64,000 bases of DNA from Sphingomonas rosea (GTDB lineage Bacteria > Pseudomonadota > Alphaproteobacteria > Sphingomonadales > Sphingomonadaceae), in contig NZ_BAABBR010000001.1 in assembly GCF_039538065.1 (NCBI RefSeq), positions 1,340,501-1,404,500 on the forward strand. The letters run 5' to 3'. Positions 42,714 through 51,376 of this stretch are shown one piece after another. Numbering within the stretch: the stretch's first letter is position 1; each line of letters begins with the position of its first letter. The notes beneath the pieces were generated by a model. The model searched no databases and was not told where the DNA came from. It saw only the letters and a program-made list of their open reading frames with translations. Made by a program: the position numbers and the translations under genes.

Positions 42714-44074
42714 TTGTCCTTCTTGCCCTTCTTCCGGTCGACCTCGTTCTTCGACACCATCGCAATATCCTGCGCGCGAAGATAGTCCGGGGTTCCGGCC
42801 GGGATGCCGCGCAGCGCGGCATTGGCGCTGGCGAGCGCGAACTTGGCATTGCCCTCGAGGTTGTAGCGCTCGGCGGTGGCGAGCGCGGCGCGGGCGGGAT
42901 CTCCCTTGCGCTCGTAGATGGTGCCGAGCTGGTACCAGGCGAAGGGCTGGTCGTTGTCGCGGCCGATCGAGGCCTTGAGCACCTTCTCGGCCTCGGGGAG
43001 GAGGTCGTTCTTCTCGGTCGCGATCAGCGCGTGGCCGAGCATCGCCTGGATCATCGGCTGGTCGGGGGCGACCGCAACCGATTCGCGCAAGGGGTCGAGG
43101 GCGGCGGCGGGCTTGCCGCTTTCGAGAAGGAGCTGGCCCTTCAGCTCGAGGTAGAAGGGGTCCTTGGGGGCGGTGGCGAGGAGCGCGTTCGCCTCGACCA
43201 GCGCCTTCTCGTCCTCGCCGAGGCGGTGATAGGCGTAGGCGCGGGCATATCGGGCCGGCACGCTGGTGTCGCTCGCGGGGTAGGTCCGGAGCACCGACTG
43301 CTTCTCGCTGATGAAGCCGATCAGCTTGGCGCGGACACGCTGGAAGCGGGCTTCGAGCGCGGGGTCGGTCGGCCGGTTCCAGGCCGGGTCCTTGCTGTAG
43401 ATCTGGGTCAGCGAGGCGATGCGCTCGGACGACAGGGGGTGGGTCCGGGCGTAGCTGTCGGTCGCGTAGATGGCGAGGCGGTATTCCTGGTTCTGGAGCT
43501 TCTTGAAGAAGTCGATCGACCCCTTGCCCGAGATGCCGGACTTGGTGAGGTAGGAGGCGCCGGCGAGATCGGCGCTGGTCTCCTGCGCGCGGGTGAAGGA
43601 GAGGTAGCCGCTTTGCGCGACCTGCGTGCCGAGCGCCATCGCGCCCATGCCCGCCTCGCCCGCGCCCGCCGCGATCGCGAGGCCGCCGAGGACGAGGCTG
43701 AGGATCGAGATTCCGGTCGCCTTCTTGGCGCCATCGTCGCGGATCGCGTGGCCGCCGGCGACGTGGCCGAGCTCGTGGGCGATGACGCCCTGGACCTGAT
43801 TGGCGTTGTCGGCCGCGGTGATGAGGCCGGTGTGGATGTAGACGACCTGCCCGCCGGCGACGAAGGCGTTGATCTCGGGATCGTTGATGAGGACGATCTT
43901 GACGTTCTTGGGGTCGAGCTGGGCGGCCTGGATCAGCGGCTTCGACATGTCGGCGAAGAGCTTTTCGGTCTCGCTGTCGCGCAATATCTCCTGCGCGACG
44001 GCGGGCTGGGCCGCGGCGAAGACGGCGCACAGGGCCAGCATCAGCCAGCGCATGGCCAGGGTCGGGCGTCGCAT
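42710..44074 (-). CDS. M48-family metalloprotease with TPR domain (BepA-like)
   Basis: Protein of 454 residues. A signal peptide (LMLALCAVFAAAQPAVAQ) precedes an M48 domain with the zinc motif HELGHVAGGH and the third ligand in RAQETSADLAGASYL. The C-terminal 170 residues form TPR-type helix pairs (ARAYAYHRLGEDEKALVEAN, AWYQLGTIYERKGDPARAAL). BepA/YfgC proteins survey outer-membrane proteins such as LptD. ATG at 44074 begins the leader; an upstream frame to 44158 is less likely. It forms an operon with dsbA, fitting envelope quality control. Confidence 0.92.
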   Translation of the reverse strand: MRRPTLAMRWLMLALCAVFAAAQPAVAQEILRDSETEKLFADMSKPLIQAAQLDPKNVKIVLINDPEINAFVAGGQVVYIHTGLITAADNANQVQGVIAHELGHVAGGHAIRDDGAKKATGISILSLVLGGLAIAAGAGEAGMGAMALGTQVAQSGYLSFTRAQETSADLAGASYLTKSGISGKGSIDFFKKLQNQEYRLAIYATDSYARTHPLSSERIASLTQIYSKDPAWNRPTDPALEARFQRVRAKLIGFISEKQSVLRTYPASDTSVPARYARAYAYHRLGEDEKALVEANALLATAPKDPFYLELKGQLLLESGKPAAALDPLRESVAVAPDQPMIQAMLGHALIATEKNDLLPEAEKVLKASIGRDNDQPFAWYQLGTIYERKGDPARAALATAERYNLEGNAKFALASANAALRGIPAGTPDYLRAQDIAMVSKNEVDRKKGKKDK

Positions 44075-44181
44075 GGCTGTGTCCTCTCGGGTCAGGCGGC
44101 TTAACGGGGGGTGACTGTGGCCGCTGGTCTGGCGTAAAGGCATGTCCCTTCCTGACACAGATCATAGAATAGCCAAACGCT

Positions 44182-45912
44182 TTGAGCATCTTCGCCACCT
44201 TCACCGACCATCTGAACCGGCTGCTGGACGAGCTTGCCGCGGCAGGATCGCTGCCGCCCGAGCTGCCGCGCGGCAATGTCACGGTGGAGCCGCCGCGCGA
44301 CGCCAGCCACGGGGACCTTGCGACCAACGCGGCGATGGTGCTGGCCAAGCCCGCCGGGACCAATCCGCGCGCGCTTGCCGGGCTGCTGACCGCGGGGCTC
44401 GAGAAGCTTCCGGGCGTCAAGGCGGTCGAGATCGCGGGACCGGGGTTCATCAACATCCGGCTGACGGACGATGTGTGGCGCGAGGAACTGCGCCGGATCG
44501 CGGCGGAGGGGCGCAATTACGGCCTGTCGAAGATCGGCGCGGGCGAGCGGGTCAATGTCGAATATGTTTCGACCAATCCGACGGGCCCGATGCACATGGG
44601 CCATTGCCGCGGCGCGGTGGTCGGCGATGCGCTGGCCCGGCTCCTCGAGGCGGTGGGCTTCGACGTCACCAAGGAATATTACGTCAACGACGCCGGCGGC
44701 CAGGTCGACGTGCTCGCCCGCTCGGCGCACCTGCGCTACCGCGAAGCGCTCGGCGAAAACATCGGCGAGATCCCCGAGGGACTTTATCCCGGCGATTATC
44801 TGAAGCCGGTCGGCACATTGCTCGCGGCCGAATATGGCTCGCAATGGGTGGGCAAGCCCGAGGCTGAATGGCTCTCGGCGTTCCGCGAGCGGTCGGTCGC
44901 GGCAATGATGGAGCTCATCCGTCACGACCTCGGCCTGCTCGGCGTGCATCACGACAAGTTCAGCTCGGAAGCCGAATTGCAGGCTTCGGGCGCGCCAGAC
45001 CGCGCGCTCGACACGCTTCGCGCCAAGGGACTGGTCTACGAAGGCGCCCTCGAGCGACCCAAGAGCATCGACGAGCACGATGCGTGGGAACCGGTCGAAC
45101 TGACCCTGTTCCGCTCGACCCAATATGGCGACGACCAGGATCGACCGATGAAGAAGTCGGACGGAAGCTGGACCTATTTCGGCGCCGACGCGGCCTATCA
45201 CCTGCAGAAAGCGGAGAGCGCCGATCATCTGGTCAACATCTGGGGCGCCGACCATTCGGGGACGGTGAAGCGGATCAAGGCGGCGGTGACCGCGCTGACC
45301 GACGGGCGCGTCGATCTCGACGTCAAGCTGGTGCAGATGGTCCAGCTGCTGCGCGCCGGCGAGCCGGTGAAGATGAGCAAGCGGGCGGGCAATTTCGTCA
45401 CGCTCGCCGACGTGGTGCGCGAAGTCGGCAAGGACGTCGTGCGCTTCATCATGCTGACCAAGCGCGCCGACACGCCGCTCGACTTCGACTTCGCCAAGGT
45501 GGTCGAGGCGTCGAAGGACAATCCGGTCTTCTATGTCCAATATGCGCATGCGCGGATCGCCAGCCTCAAGCGCAAGGCGGCCGAGGCCGGGCTCGATGCG
45601 AGCGCGGCGGACCTCGGGCTGCTCGACGCCGAGGAGCTCGGGCTCGTCCGGCTCGCCAGCCATTATCCGCGGGTGGTCGAGAGCGCGGCGCTGGCGCACG
45701 AGCCGCACCGCATCGCTTTCTATCTCTATGACCTTGCGGCGGCGTTCCACGCCTTGTGGAACCGCGGCAACGACGATCCCGGCCGGCGTTTCCTGATCGA
45801 GGGCGAGCCGGGGCTGAGTGCCGCGCGGCTGGCGCTCGCGGACGCCATTCAGCGGGTCATCGGGAACGGTCTGGACCTCATGGGCGTCGAGCCGGCGGAG
45901 GAGTTGCGTTAG
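44182..45912 (+). CDS. argS: Arginyl-tRNA synthetase
   Basis: Class I aminoacyl-tRNA synthetase of 576 residues. The Arg-tRNA N-terminal domain occupies about 1-90. The HIGH motif appears as HMGH in STNPTGPMHMGHCRG, KMSK as KMSKRAGNFV, and the DALR anticodon-binding domain ends the protein (SAARLALADAIQRVIGNGLDL). TTG start at 44182 fits the conserved N-terminus (SIFATFTDHLNRLL). It heads the argS-SPOR-SPOR-nagZ-scpAB-tatABC run. Confidence 0.97.
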   Translation: MSIFATFTDHLNRLLDELAAAGSLPPELPRGNVTVEPPRDASHGDLATNAAMVLAKPAGTNPRALAGLLTAGLEKLPGVKAVEIAGPGFINIRLTDDVWREELRRIAAEGRNYGLSKIGAGERVNVEYVSTNPTGPMHMGHCRGAVVGDALARLLEAVGFDVTKEYYVNDAGGQVDVLARSAHLRYREALGENIGEIPEGLYPGDYLKPVGTLLAAEYGSQWVGKPEAEWLSAFRERSVAAMMELIRHDLGLLGVHHDKFSSEAELQASGAPDRALDTLRAKGLVYEGALERPKSIDEHDAWEPVELTLFRSTQYGDDQDRPMKKSDGSWTYFGADAAYHLQKAESADHLVNIWGADHSGTVKRIKAAVTALTDGRVDLDVKLVQMVQLLRAGEPVKMSKRAGNFVTLADVVREVGKDVVRFIMLTKRADTPLDFDFAKVVEASKDNPVFYVQYAHARIASLKRKAAEAGLDASAADLGLLDAEELGLVRLASHYPRVVESAALAHEPHRIAFYLYDLAAAFHALWNRGNDDPGRRFLIEGEPGLSAARLALADAIQRVIGNGLDLMGVEPAEELR

Positions 45913-45915
45913 GCG

Positions 45916-46698
45916 ATGCGGTTGACGAGCGAGCGGCTGCCCTGGTTGGAAGACGAGCCCGTCGCGGCCCGCCCGTCCGCCGCGGCTCGCGCGACCTCGT
46001 CCAAGGGCAATGCGGGGCGGGGCATGTGGCCCTGGTACCTGCTCCTCGCATTGCTGGTCGTCGCGGTCGGGGTCGGAGCCTGGTGGCTCGGCACCGCACA
46101 GCGTGACGCCGCCGCGCCCGAACTGCCCGCCGAGGGCCCGGTCTCGGTTCCGGTCAATCGTGCGCCCGCGCCGACCTCGCCCGCGCCGGCACTCAGCGAG
46201 AATACGCCGCTGACCGCGCCGGTCGTGGCCCCGCCGCCAGCGCCGACGCCCGCCGCCCGGCGGCCGGTGCGCGAGGGCCCGGCTCCGCGCGCGACCCGGG
46301 GCTCGATCGAGGTGGACTCCGGCATTGCTAGCGAGGCGGGCGAGGCGACCGGCCGCTCGACCTTCCCGGCCGACGATCCCGTCATCGCTGCGCCGCCGGC
46401 CACCGGGCCGGCCCCGGTGGTCATCTACAATCCCAATCCCAATCGCGGACGGGTGGTCCAGCTCGGCGCCTTCCCGACGCGGGCGCAGGCCGAAGAGACC
46501 TGGCGGCGGGTCACGCGGCGCTATCCCTATCTCGCGACCAAACCCAAGATGGTGAACACGGTCGACGTCCGGTCGCTCGGCGGGGGCCGGCGGACGCGAA
46601 TGTTCCGCCTGCAGCTCGGGACCTCTTCTCAAGCGCAATCGGCAGTCATATGCCAGCAGCTCGAAAAGGCGGGGCAGAGCTGCGTGGTAGTGTACTGA
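45916..46698 (+). CDS. SPOR-domain membrane protein (first of a tandem pair)
   Basis: Protein of 260 residues. A short cytoplasmic N-terminus with LPWLEDEP, one membrane helix (WYLLLALLVVAVGVGAWWLG), a long Pro/Ala-rich periplasmic linker, then a C-terminal SPOR domain (GRVVQLGAFPTRAQAEETW … CQQLEKAGQSCVVVY). SPOR domains bind denuded peptidoglycan at the division septum. It starts 3 bp after argS. The next gene encodes a paralogue with the same LPWLE motif. Confidence 0.88.
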   Translation: MRLTSERLPWLEDEPVAARPSAAARATSSKGNAGRGMWPWYLLLALLVVAVGVGAWWLGTAQRDAAAPELPAEGPVSVPVNRAPAPTSPAPALSENTPLTAPVVAPPPAPTPAARRPVREGPAPRATRGSIEVDSGIASEAGEATGRSTFPADDPVIAAPPATGPAPVVIYNPNPNRGRVVQLGAFPTRAQAEETWRRVTRRYPYLATKPKMVNTVDVRSLGGGRRTRMFRLQLGTSSQAQSAVICQQLEKAGQSCVVVY

Positions 46699-46700
46699 TC

Positions 46701-47366
46701 ATGGCGACATCGCGAGGGGTGACGGGCGAGCCATTGCCGTGGCTCGAGCCGGTCGAGGACGAGGACGAACCGCCCGCGCTGTCGGCGCGCAAGATGCTCG
46801 CGGCCATTCTGGTGGTGCTGGTCGCGGCCGGGCTGGTCGCGGGCACGCTCTACTGGATCGGCAAGCGCCACGCCGAGGAAGGCAGCGGACCGCCCGAGCT
46901 CGTCCGCGCCGAGCCGGGGCCGTACAAGGTGAAGCCGACCGACCCGGGCGGGATCAACGTCGCGGGCGACAGCGAGACGACCTTCGCCACGGGTGCGGGC
47001 GAGGATATCGACGGACAGCTCGACCTCGACGCCGTTCCCGAGGAAGCGATCGCCAAGCCCCGGCCCAAGGAGCCGGCTCCGGTTGCCGAGGCCGAGGCCG
47101 AGGCCGCCAAGCCGGCCGCGCCGGCTGCGCCCGCCGCTCCGTCGGGCCCGAGCGTGCAGCTCGGCTTCTACGACAATCCGGCGCAGGCCAATGCCGCCTG
47201 GAACAGCCTCGCGGGCCGTTTCCCGGCGATCGCGGGGGCGGGCAAGGTGATCGTGCCCTATCAGAAGGGGCAGCGGCTCCGCGCGGTGTTCGGCAGTGCC
47301 GACGAGGCGCGCGCGGCGTGCCAGCTCCTCAAGGCCGCGGGCGACGCCTGCTTCCTGGTGCGCTGA
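46701..47366 (+). CDS. SPOR-domain membrane protein (second of a tandem pair)
   Basis: Protein of 221 residues with the layout of the preceding one: N-terminal EPLPWLEPVE, a membrane helix (MLAAILVVLVAAGLVAGTLYW), an acidic/Ala-Pro linker and a C-terminal SPOR-like domain (SVQLGFYDNPAQANAAWNSL … CQLLKAAGDACFLVR). Septal peptidoglycan binding is inferred. It starts 2 bp after the first copy's stop and is followed 4 bp later by nagZ, linking both to cell-wall turnover. Confidence 0.82.
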   Translation: MATSRGVTGEPLPWLEPVEDEDEPPALSARKMLAAILVVLVAAGLVAGTLYWIGKRHAEEGSGPPELVRAEPGPYKVKPTDPGGINVAGDSETTFATGAGEDIDGQLDLDAVPEEAIAKPRPKEPAPVAEAEAEAAKPAAPAAPAAPSGPSVQLGFYDNPAQANAAWNSLAGRFPAIAGAGKVIVPYQKGQRLRAVFGSADEARAACQLLKAAGDACFLVR

Positions 47367-47370
47367 GCCG

Positions 47371-48381
47371 ATGCAGGCGGCAATCTATGGACTGTCGGGG
47401 CTGACGCTCACCGAGGACGAGACGGCCTTCTTCCGCGAGGTCGATCCGGCGGGCTACATCCTGTTCGCGCGCAATTGCGGCGATCCCGAGCAGTTGAAGG
47501 CGCTGACCGCGGCGCTGCGCGACCTCCACGGCCGCGCCGACCTGCCGATCCTGATCGACCAGGAAGGCGGGCGGGTGATGCGGATGAAGCCGCCGGTGTG
47601 GCCGGCGCTTCCGGCAGGCGGGGCGTTCGACCGGCTCTACCGTACCGCGCCTTCCTCGGCGATCGAGGCGGCGCGGATGAACGCGCGGGCGATCGGGCTC
47701 CTGCTCGCCGCGCATGGCATCAACGTCAATTGCGCGCCGATGCTCGACGTGCGCCAACCCGATGCCGACCAGATCGTCGGCGACCGGGCCTATGGCACCG
47801 AGCCGATGCAGGTCGCGGCGATCGGCCGGGCGGTGCTCGACGGCATGGCGTCGGCCGGGGTGGTCGGGGTCGTCAAGCACATGCCGGGCCATGGCCGGGC
47901 GACGGTCGACAGCCACAAGGAACTGCCGCTCGTCCGCGCTTCCGCCGAAGAACTCGAGATCGACCTCGAGCCGTTCGAAGCGCTGCGCGAGGCGCCGATG
48001 GGAATGGTCGCGCACATCCTGTTCGAGGCGTGGGACGCCGAGCGGCCGTCGAGCCAGTCGCCCTATGTGATCGAGGAAATCATCCGCAAGCGGATCGGCT
48101 TCGCCGGCCTGCTCATGACCGACGACATCGGGATGGAAGCGCTGTCGGGCTCGGCGGGCGAACGCTCGGCGGCGGCGATCGCGGCGGGCTGCGACCTAAC
48201 GCTGCATTGCTCGGGCAAGTTCGACGAGATGGTCGATGTCGCCCGCCATGTCGGGCCGCTGACCCTCGAGGCCGAGGCGCGGCTGGCGCGGGCGATGGCG
48301 GGCGCGATGCTCGGCGGCTCGGACGGCCCCGATTTCGCGGAGGCCGCGGCGGTCCGCGACGAGCTGCTGGCGCTGGCCTGA
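47371..48381 (+). CDS. nagZ: Beta-N-acetylhexosaminidase NagZ
   Basis: Glycoside hydrolase family 3 enzyme of 336 residues that removes GlcNAc from anhydromuropeptides in the cytoplasm during peptidoglycan recycling. Substrate-binding LIDQEGGRVMRM, the catalytic flexible loop KHMPGHGRATVDSHKELP (Asp-His dyad) and the nucleophile Asp in GLLMTDDIGMEAL are all present, and no signal peptide is seen. Located between the SPOR genes and scpA with 4- and 10-bp gaps. Confidence 0.95.
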   Translation: MQAAIYGLSGLTLTEDETAFFREVDPAGYILFARNCGDPEQLKALTAALRDLHGRADLPILIDQEGGRVMRMKPPVWPALPAGGAFDRLYRTAPSSAIEAARMNARAIGLLLAAHGINVNCAPMLDVRQPDADQIVGDRAYGTEPMQVAAIGRAVLDGMASAGVVGVVKHMPGHGRATVDSHKELPLVRASAEELEIDLEPFEALREAPMGMVAHILFEAWDAERPSSQSPYVIEEIIRKRIGFAGLLMTDDIGMEALSGSAGERSAAAIAAGCDLTLHCSGKFDEMVDVARHVGPLTLEAEARLARAMAGAMLGGSDGPDFAEAAAVRDELLALA

Positions 48382-48391
48382 AGCGCAGCCC

Positions 48392-49135
48392 ATGACCCTG
48401 ATCCCCGACGCCGACGAGACGCTTCAGCTGCATCTCGGGGCATGGGAGGGGCCGCTCGACCTGCTGCTCAGCCTCGCGCGGGCGCAGAAGGTCGACCTCA
48501 AGCACATCTCGATCCTCGCGCTGGTCGAACAATATCTCGACTATCTCGAGGGCGCCAAGGCGTTGCGGCTCGAGATCGCGGCCGATTATCTCGTGATGGC
48601 GGCGTGGCTGGCCTATCTGAAAAGCTGCCTGCTGCTGCCCAAGGATCCGCAGCAGGACCCGAGCCCCGAGGAACTGGCGGCGCGGCTGCAACTCCGGTTG
48701 CAGCGATTGGACGCGATGCGCGAGGCGGGGGCGCGGCTGATGGCGCGCGACCGGCTTGGCCGCGACGTGTTCGTGCGGGGCGCGCCCGAGGGGCTGCGGC
48801 AGGTGCGCAAGGCGAAGTGGGACGTGTCGCTGTTCGAGCTCGCCGCCGCTTACGGTCAGGTGCGGGCGCGCTCGGCGCCGGTCATGCACGTGGTCGCACG
48901 GCGGGCGGTGCTGACGCTCGAGGAAGCGATCGAGCGGGTGTCGGCGCTGGTCGGAAGCGCGATCGAGTGGACCCGGCTCGAGCGGTTCCTCCAACCGAGC
49001 CAGGATCCGGTCTATGCGCGCTCGGCGCTCGCCTCGTCGTTCGTCGCGGCGCTGGAGCTGGCCAAGCAGGGCCGGGTCGAATTGCGGCAGGAAGCGCCCT
49101 TCGCGCCGCTCGAGCTTCGGGTGGCACGGGCGTGA
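48392..49135 (+). CDS. scpA: Segregation and condensation protein A
   Basis: Kleisin subunit of the SMC-ScpAB condensin, 247 residues. The N-terminal signature is FEGPLDLLL-like (WEGPLDLLLSLARAQKVDL) followed by ISILALVEQYLDYL and AADYLVMAAWLAYLKSCLLLP. The C-terminal winged helix contacts the SMC head. It organises the chromosome near the origin and drives segregation. The stop overlaps the scpB GTG start by 4 bp. Confidence 0.95.
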   Translation: MTLIPDADETLQLHLGAWEGPLDLLLSLARAQKVDLKHISILALVEQYLDYLEGAKALRLEIAADYLVMAAWLAYLKSCLLLPKDPQQDPSPEELAARLQLRLQRLDAMREAGARLMARDRLGRDVFVRGAPEGLRQVRKAKWDVSLFELAAAYGQVRARSAPVMHVVARRAVLTLEEAIERVSALVGSAIEWTRLERFLQPSQDPVYARSALASSFVAALELAKQGRVELRQEAPFAPLELRVARA

Positions 49136-49701
49136 GCGGCGATTACGAGCGGGCGGTGGAAGCGGTGCTGTTCGCCGCCGCCGAGCCGCTGACCCTTGCC
49201 GACATCGAGGCCTATGCGGGCGAGGGTGACCTCAAGGGCGCGCTGGCGCGGCTGGCGGACAGCTATGCGGGGCGGGGGATCAACCTCGTCGAGCGCGGCG
49301 GGCGCTGGCATTTCCAGACCGCCGCCGACCTCGCGCACCTGCTTCGCCGGACCCGCGAGGAGCCGCGGCGGTTGAGCCGGGCGGCGACCGAGACGCTCAG
49401 CATCATCGCCTATCACGAGCCGGTCAGCCGCGCCGAGATCGAGGCGATCCGCGGGGTGCAGACCGCCAAGGGCACGCTCGACGTGCTGATGGAAGCGGGC
49501 TGGGTGCGGCCGGCGGGGCGGCGCGAAAGTCCCGGAAGACCGCTCCTTTATGCGACGACGGGGGAGTTCCTGACCCACTTCGGGCTCGCCACCCGCCGCG
49601 ACCTGCCGGGGATCGACGACCTCCAGGCGGCGGGGCTGCTCGATCCGGTGGACGAGACGAGCCTCATGCTGCAACTGGAAAGCGGCGAACAAGACGACTA
49701 A
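49132..49701 (+). CDS. scpB: Segregation and condensation protein B
   Basis: Second accessory subunit of SMC-ScpAB, 189 residues from a GTG start. Two winged-helix domains; AVEAVLFAAAEPLTLADIEAY at the N-terminus and LSRAATETLSIIAYHEPVSRAEIEAIRGV, GWVRPAGRRESPGRPLLYATT match ScpB throughout. Translationally coupled to scpA and followed 29 bp later by tatA. Confidence 0.95.
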   Translation: MSGDYERAVEAVLFAAAEPLTLADIEAYAGEGDLKGALARLADSYAGRGINLVERGGRWHFQTAADLAHLLRRTREEPRRLSRAATETLSIIAYHEPVSRAEIEAIRGVQTAKGTLDVLMEAGWVRPAGRRESPGRPLLYATTGEFLTHFGLATRRDLPGIDDLQAAGLLDPVDETSLMLQLESGEQDD

Positions 49702-49730
49702 GTAGCCCATCTTCAACGGAGTTCTTACCC

Positions 49731-50000
49731 ATGGGCGGCTTCAGCCTCTTCCACTGGCTCATTCTCGGCATCCTCATCCTGCTGCTGTTCGGCGGCAACC
49801 GTTTCTCGGCCATGATGGGCGACGTCGCCAAGGGGCTGAAGAGCTTTAAGCAAGGGCTTTCCGACGACGATGAGGAAGCCAAGCGCAAGGCCGAGGAAGC
49901 GCGCCGGATCGGTAGCCCCGAGCGGCCGATCGACGTGACGCCCAATCCCCGCGTCGCCGATCCGGTCACTCCGCCGCCGTCCGACACGACTCCCCGCTAA
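49731..50000 (+). CDS. tatA: Sec-independent protein translocase TatA
   Basis: Pore-forming Tat component of 89 residues. A short N-terminal helix (HWLILGILILLLFGGNRFS) with the F-G hinge precedes an amphipathic helix (MMGDVAKGLKSFKQGLSDDD) and a charged, Pro-rich tail. First gene of tatABC. The DUF1501 protein in this window is a predicted Tat substrate. Confidence 0.95.
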   Translation: MGGFSLFHWLILGILILLLFGGNRFSAMMGDVAKGLKSFKQGLSDDDEEAKRKAEEARRIGSPERPIDVTPNPRVADPVTPPPSDTTPR

Positions 50001-50015
50001 GCCGGGGAAACGCCG

Positions 50016-50465
50016 ATGTTCGGCGTCGACAGCAGCGAACTGTTCATCGTCGCCGTGCTGGCGCTGATCTTCATCGGTCCGAAGGAGCTTCCTTCGACGA
50101 TGCGGCTGGTCGGCCGCTGGGTCGGTCGCGCCAAGGCGCATGCGCGGCACTTCACCTCGGGCATCGAGAACATGATGCGCGAGGCCGAACTCGAGGAAAT
50201 GGAGAAGCGCTGGCGCGAGGAGAATGAGCGGATCATGCGCGAGCATCCCGTGGCGCTGCCCTATGCCGGCGCGAGCGAGGAGCATGGCGCGGTGATGATG
50301 CCGCTCGATCGGCCGCCTTCCCAGGATCCGGCAGCTCCGAGCGACGTCGGAGAGCGATCGGACGAGCGTGCTTCGACGTCGCTCGGCACCAACGAGATCG
50401 CGGCGAGCGACGAGCCGCCGCTGCCGCTGCCCGAGCCCGAGCATCACCGGCGCGAGCTGCCATGA
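50016..50465 (+). CDS. tatB: Sec-independent protein translocase TatB
   Basis: TatB of 149 residues. N-terminal MFGVDSSELFIVAVLALIFIGPKELPSTM (core FIGPKELP) has the TatB Glu and Gly-Pro hinge; a long amphipathic helix follows (VGRWVGRAKAHARHFTSGIE) and a charged tail. Residues 108-124 of the tail are encoded by a copy of the palindromic repeat element found at 41,924, an in-frame insertion in a disordered region. Overlaps tatC by 4 bp (ATGA). Confidence 0.93.
   Translation: MFGVDSSELFIVAVLALIFIGPKELPSTMRLVGRWVGRAKAHARHFTSGIENMMREAELEEMEKRWREENERIMREHPVALPYAGASEEHGAVMMPLDRPPSQDPAAPSDVGERSDERASTSLGTNEIAASDEPPLPLPEPEHHRRELP
50337..50386. repeat. 50-bp palindromic repeat element inside the tatB reading frame
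   Basis: Inverted repeat CCGAGCGACGTCGGAG (50337-50352) / CTTCGACGTCGCTCGG (50371-50386), matching at 15 of 16 positions, with an 18-nt loop. Arm sequence, arm length and loop length match the intergenic element at 41,924-41,973. Here it is translated in frame as part of the TatB tail (about residues 108-124, including ERASTSLGTNE just after). Confidence 0.72.
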
Positions 50466-51265
50466 AGGACATTGACGAGACCAAGCAGCCGTTGTTCGAC
50501 CATCTGGTCGAATTGCGACGGCGCCTACTTGTCAGCCTCGCGGCGCTGGTCGCGGCATTCATGCTGTGCCTCTATTTCGCCAAGCCGATCTTCGGGCTGC
50601 TGGTCCAGCCGCTGCTCGCGGCGGGGCAGGGCAAGCTCATCTACACCGACGTGTTCGAGGCCTTCTTCACTGAGGTGAAGGTGGCGCTGTTCGCCGCGCT
50701 GATGCTCTGCTTCCCGGTGTTCGCGACGCAGATTTGGCGGTTCGTCGCGCCCGGGCTCTATGTGAAGGAGAAGAAGGCGTTCCTGCCTTTCCTGGTGATG
50801 ACGCCCTTCTTCTTCGCGGCCGGCGCGCTGTTCGCTTATTTCGTCGCCATGCCGTGGGCCTTGAAGTTCCTGCTGAGCTTCGAGGGCAACGTCGGGGGCG
50901 TCGAGCAGGAAGCCTTGCCGGGGGTCGGCAACTACCTGTCCTTCGTCACGCGCTTCCTGTTCGGCTTCGGGGTCGCCTTCCTGACCCCGGTGCTGCTGAT
51001 GATCCTCGAGCGCGCGGGGATCGTCACCCGCGAGCAGCTGGCGGCCAAGCGGCGCCACGCGATCGTCGCCTGCGCGGCGGTGTCGGCGGTGCTGACCCCA
51101 CCCGACGCGGTGTCGATGCTGTTGCTGCTGGTGCCGCTCTACGCGCTTTATGAATTTGCCATCCTGGCCATCCGGATCACGCATTGGCGGGCGGCGCGGC
51201 GCAAGGCCGAAGCGGCCAAGACGCAAAGCGGGCCCGAAATCGTCACCGGGGGGGGGGAGGGTTGA
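50462..51265 (+). CDS. tatC: Sec-independent protein translocase TatC
   Basis: Twin-arginine signal receptor of 267 residues with six membrane helices. N-terminal KQPLFDHLVELRRRL carries the conserved Glu that binds the Arg pair; other marks are FWRFVAPGLY-like QIWRFVAPGLYVKEKKAF, PFFFAAGALFAYFVAMP and TPPDAVSMLLLLVPLYALYE. The 3' end passes through a run of ten G (51,248-51,257), so the last residues (TGGGEG) are sensitive to slippage, without effect on the membrane core. Confidence 0.96.
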   Translation: MKDIDETKQPLFDHLVELRRRLLVSLAALVAAFMLCLYFAKPIFGLLVQPLLAAGQGKLIYTDVFEAFFTEVKVALFAALMLCFPVFATQIWRFVAPGLYVKEKKAFLPFLVMTPFFFAAGALFAYFVAMPWALKFLLSFEGNVGGVEQEALPGVGNYLSFVTRFLFGFGVAFLTPVLLMILERAGIVTREQLAAKRRHAIVACAAVSAVLTPPDAVSMLLLLVPLYALYEFAILAIRITHWRAARRKAEAAKTQSGPEIVTGGGEG

Positions 51266-51376
51266 CGACTTCGGGCCCGTGTAAGCGGACAGCGAGAGCG
51301 GGGGGGCAAAAGGTCGCTATCCGAGGTGTAAAACGGTGGGGCATGGCGGGGGTTCCCGCTTAGGCCCAAAAATATT

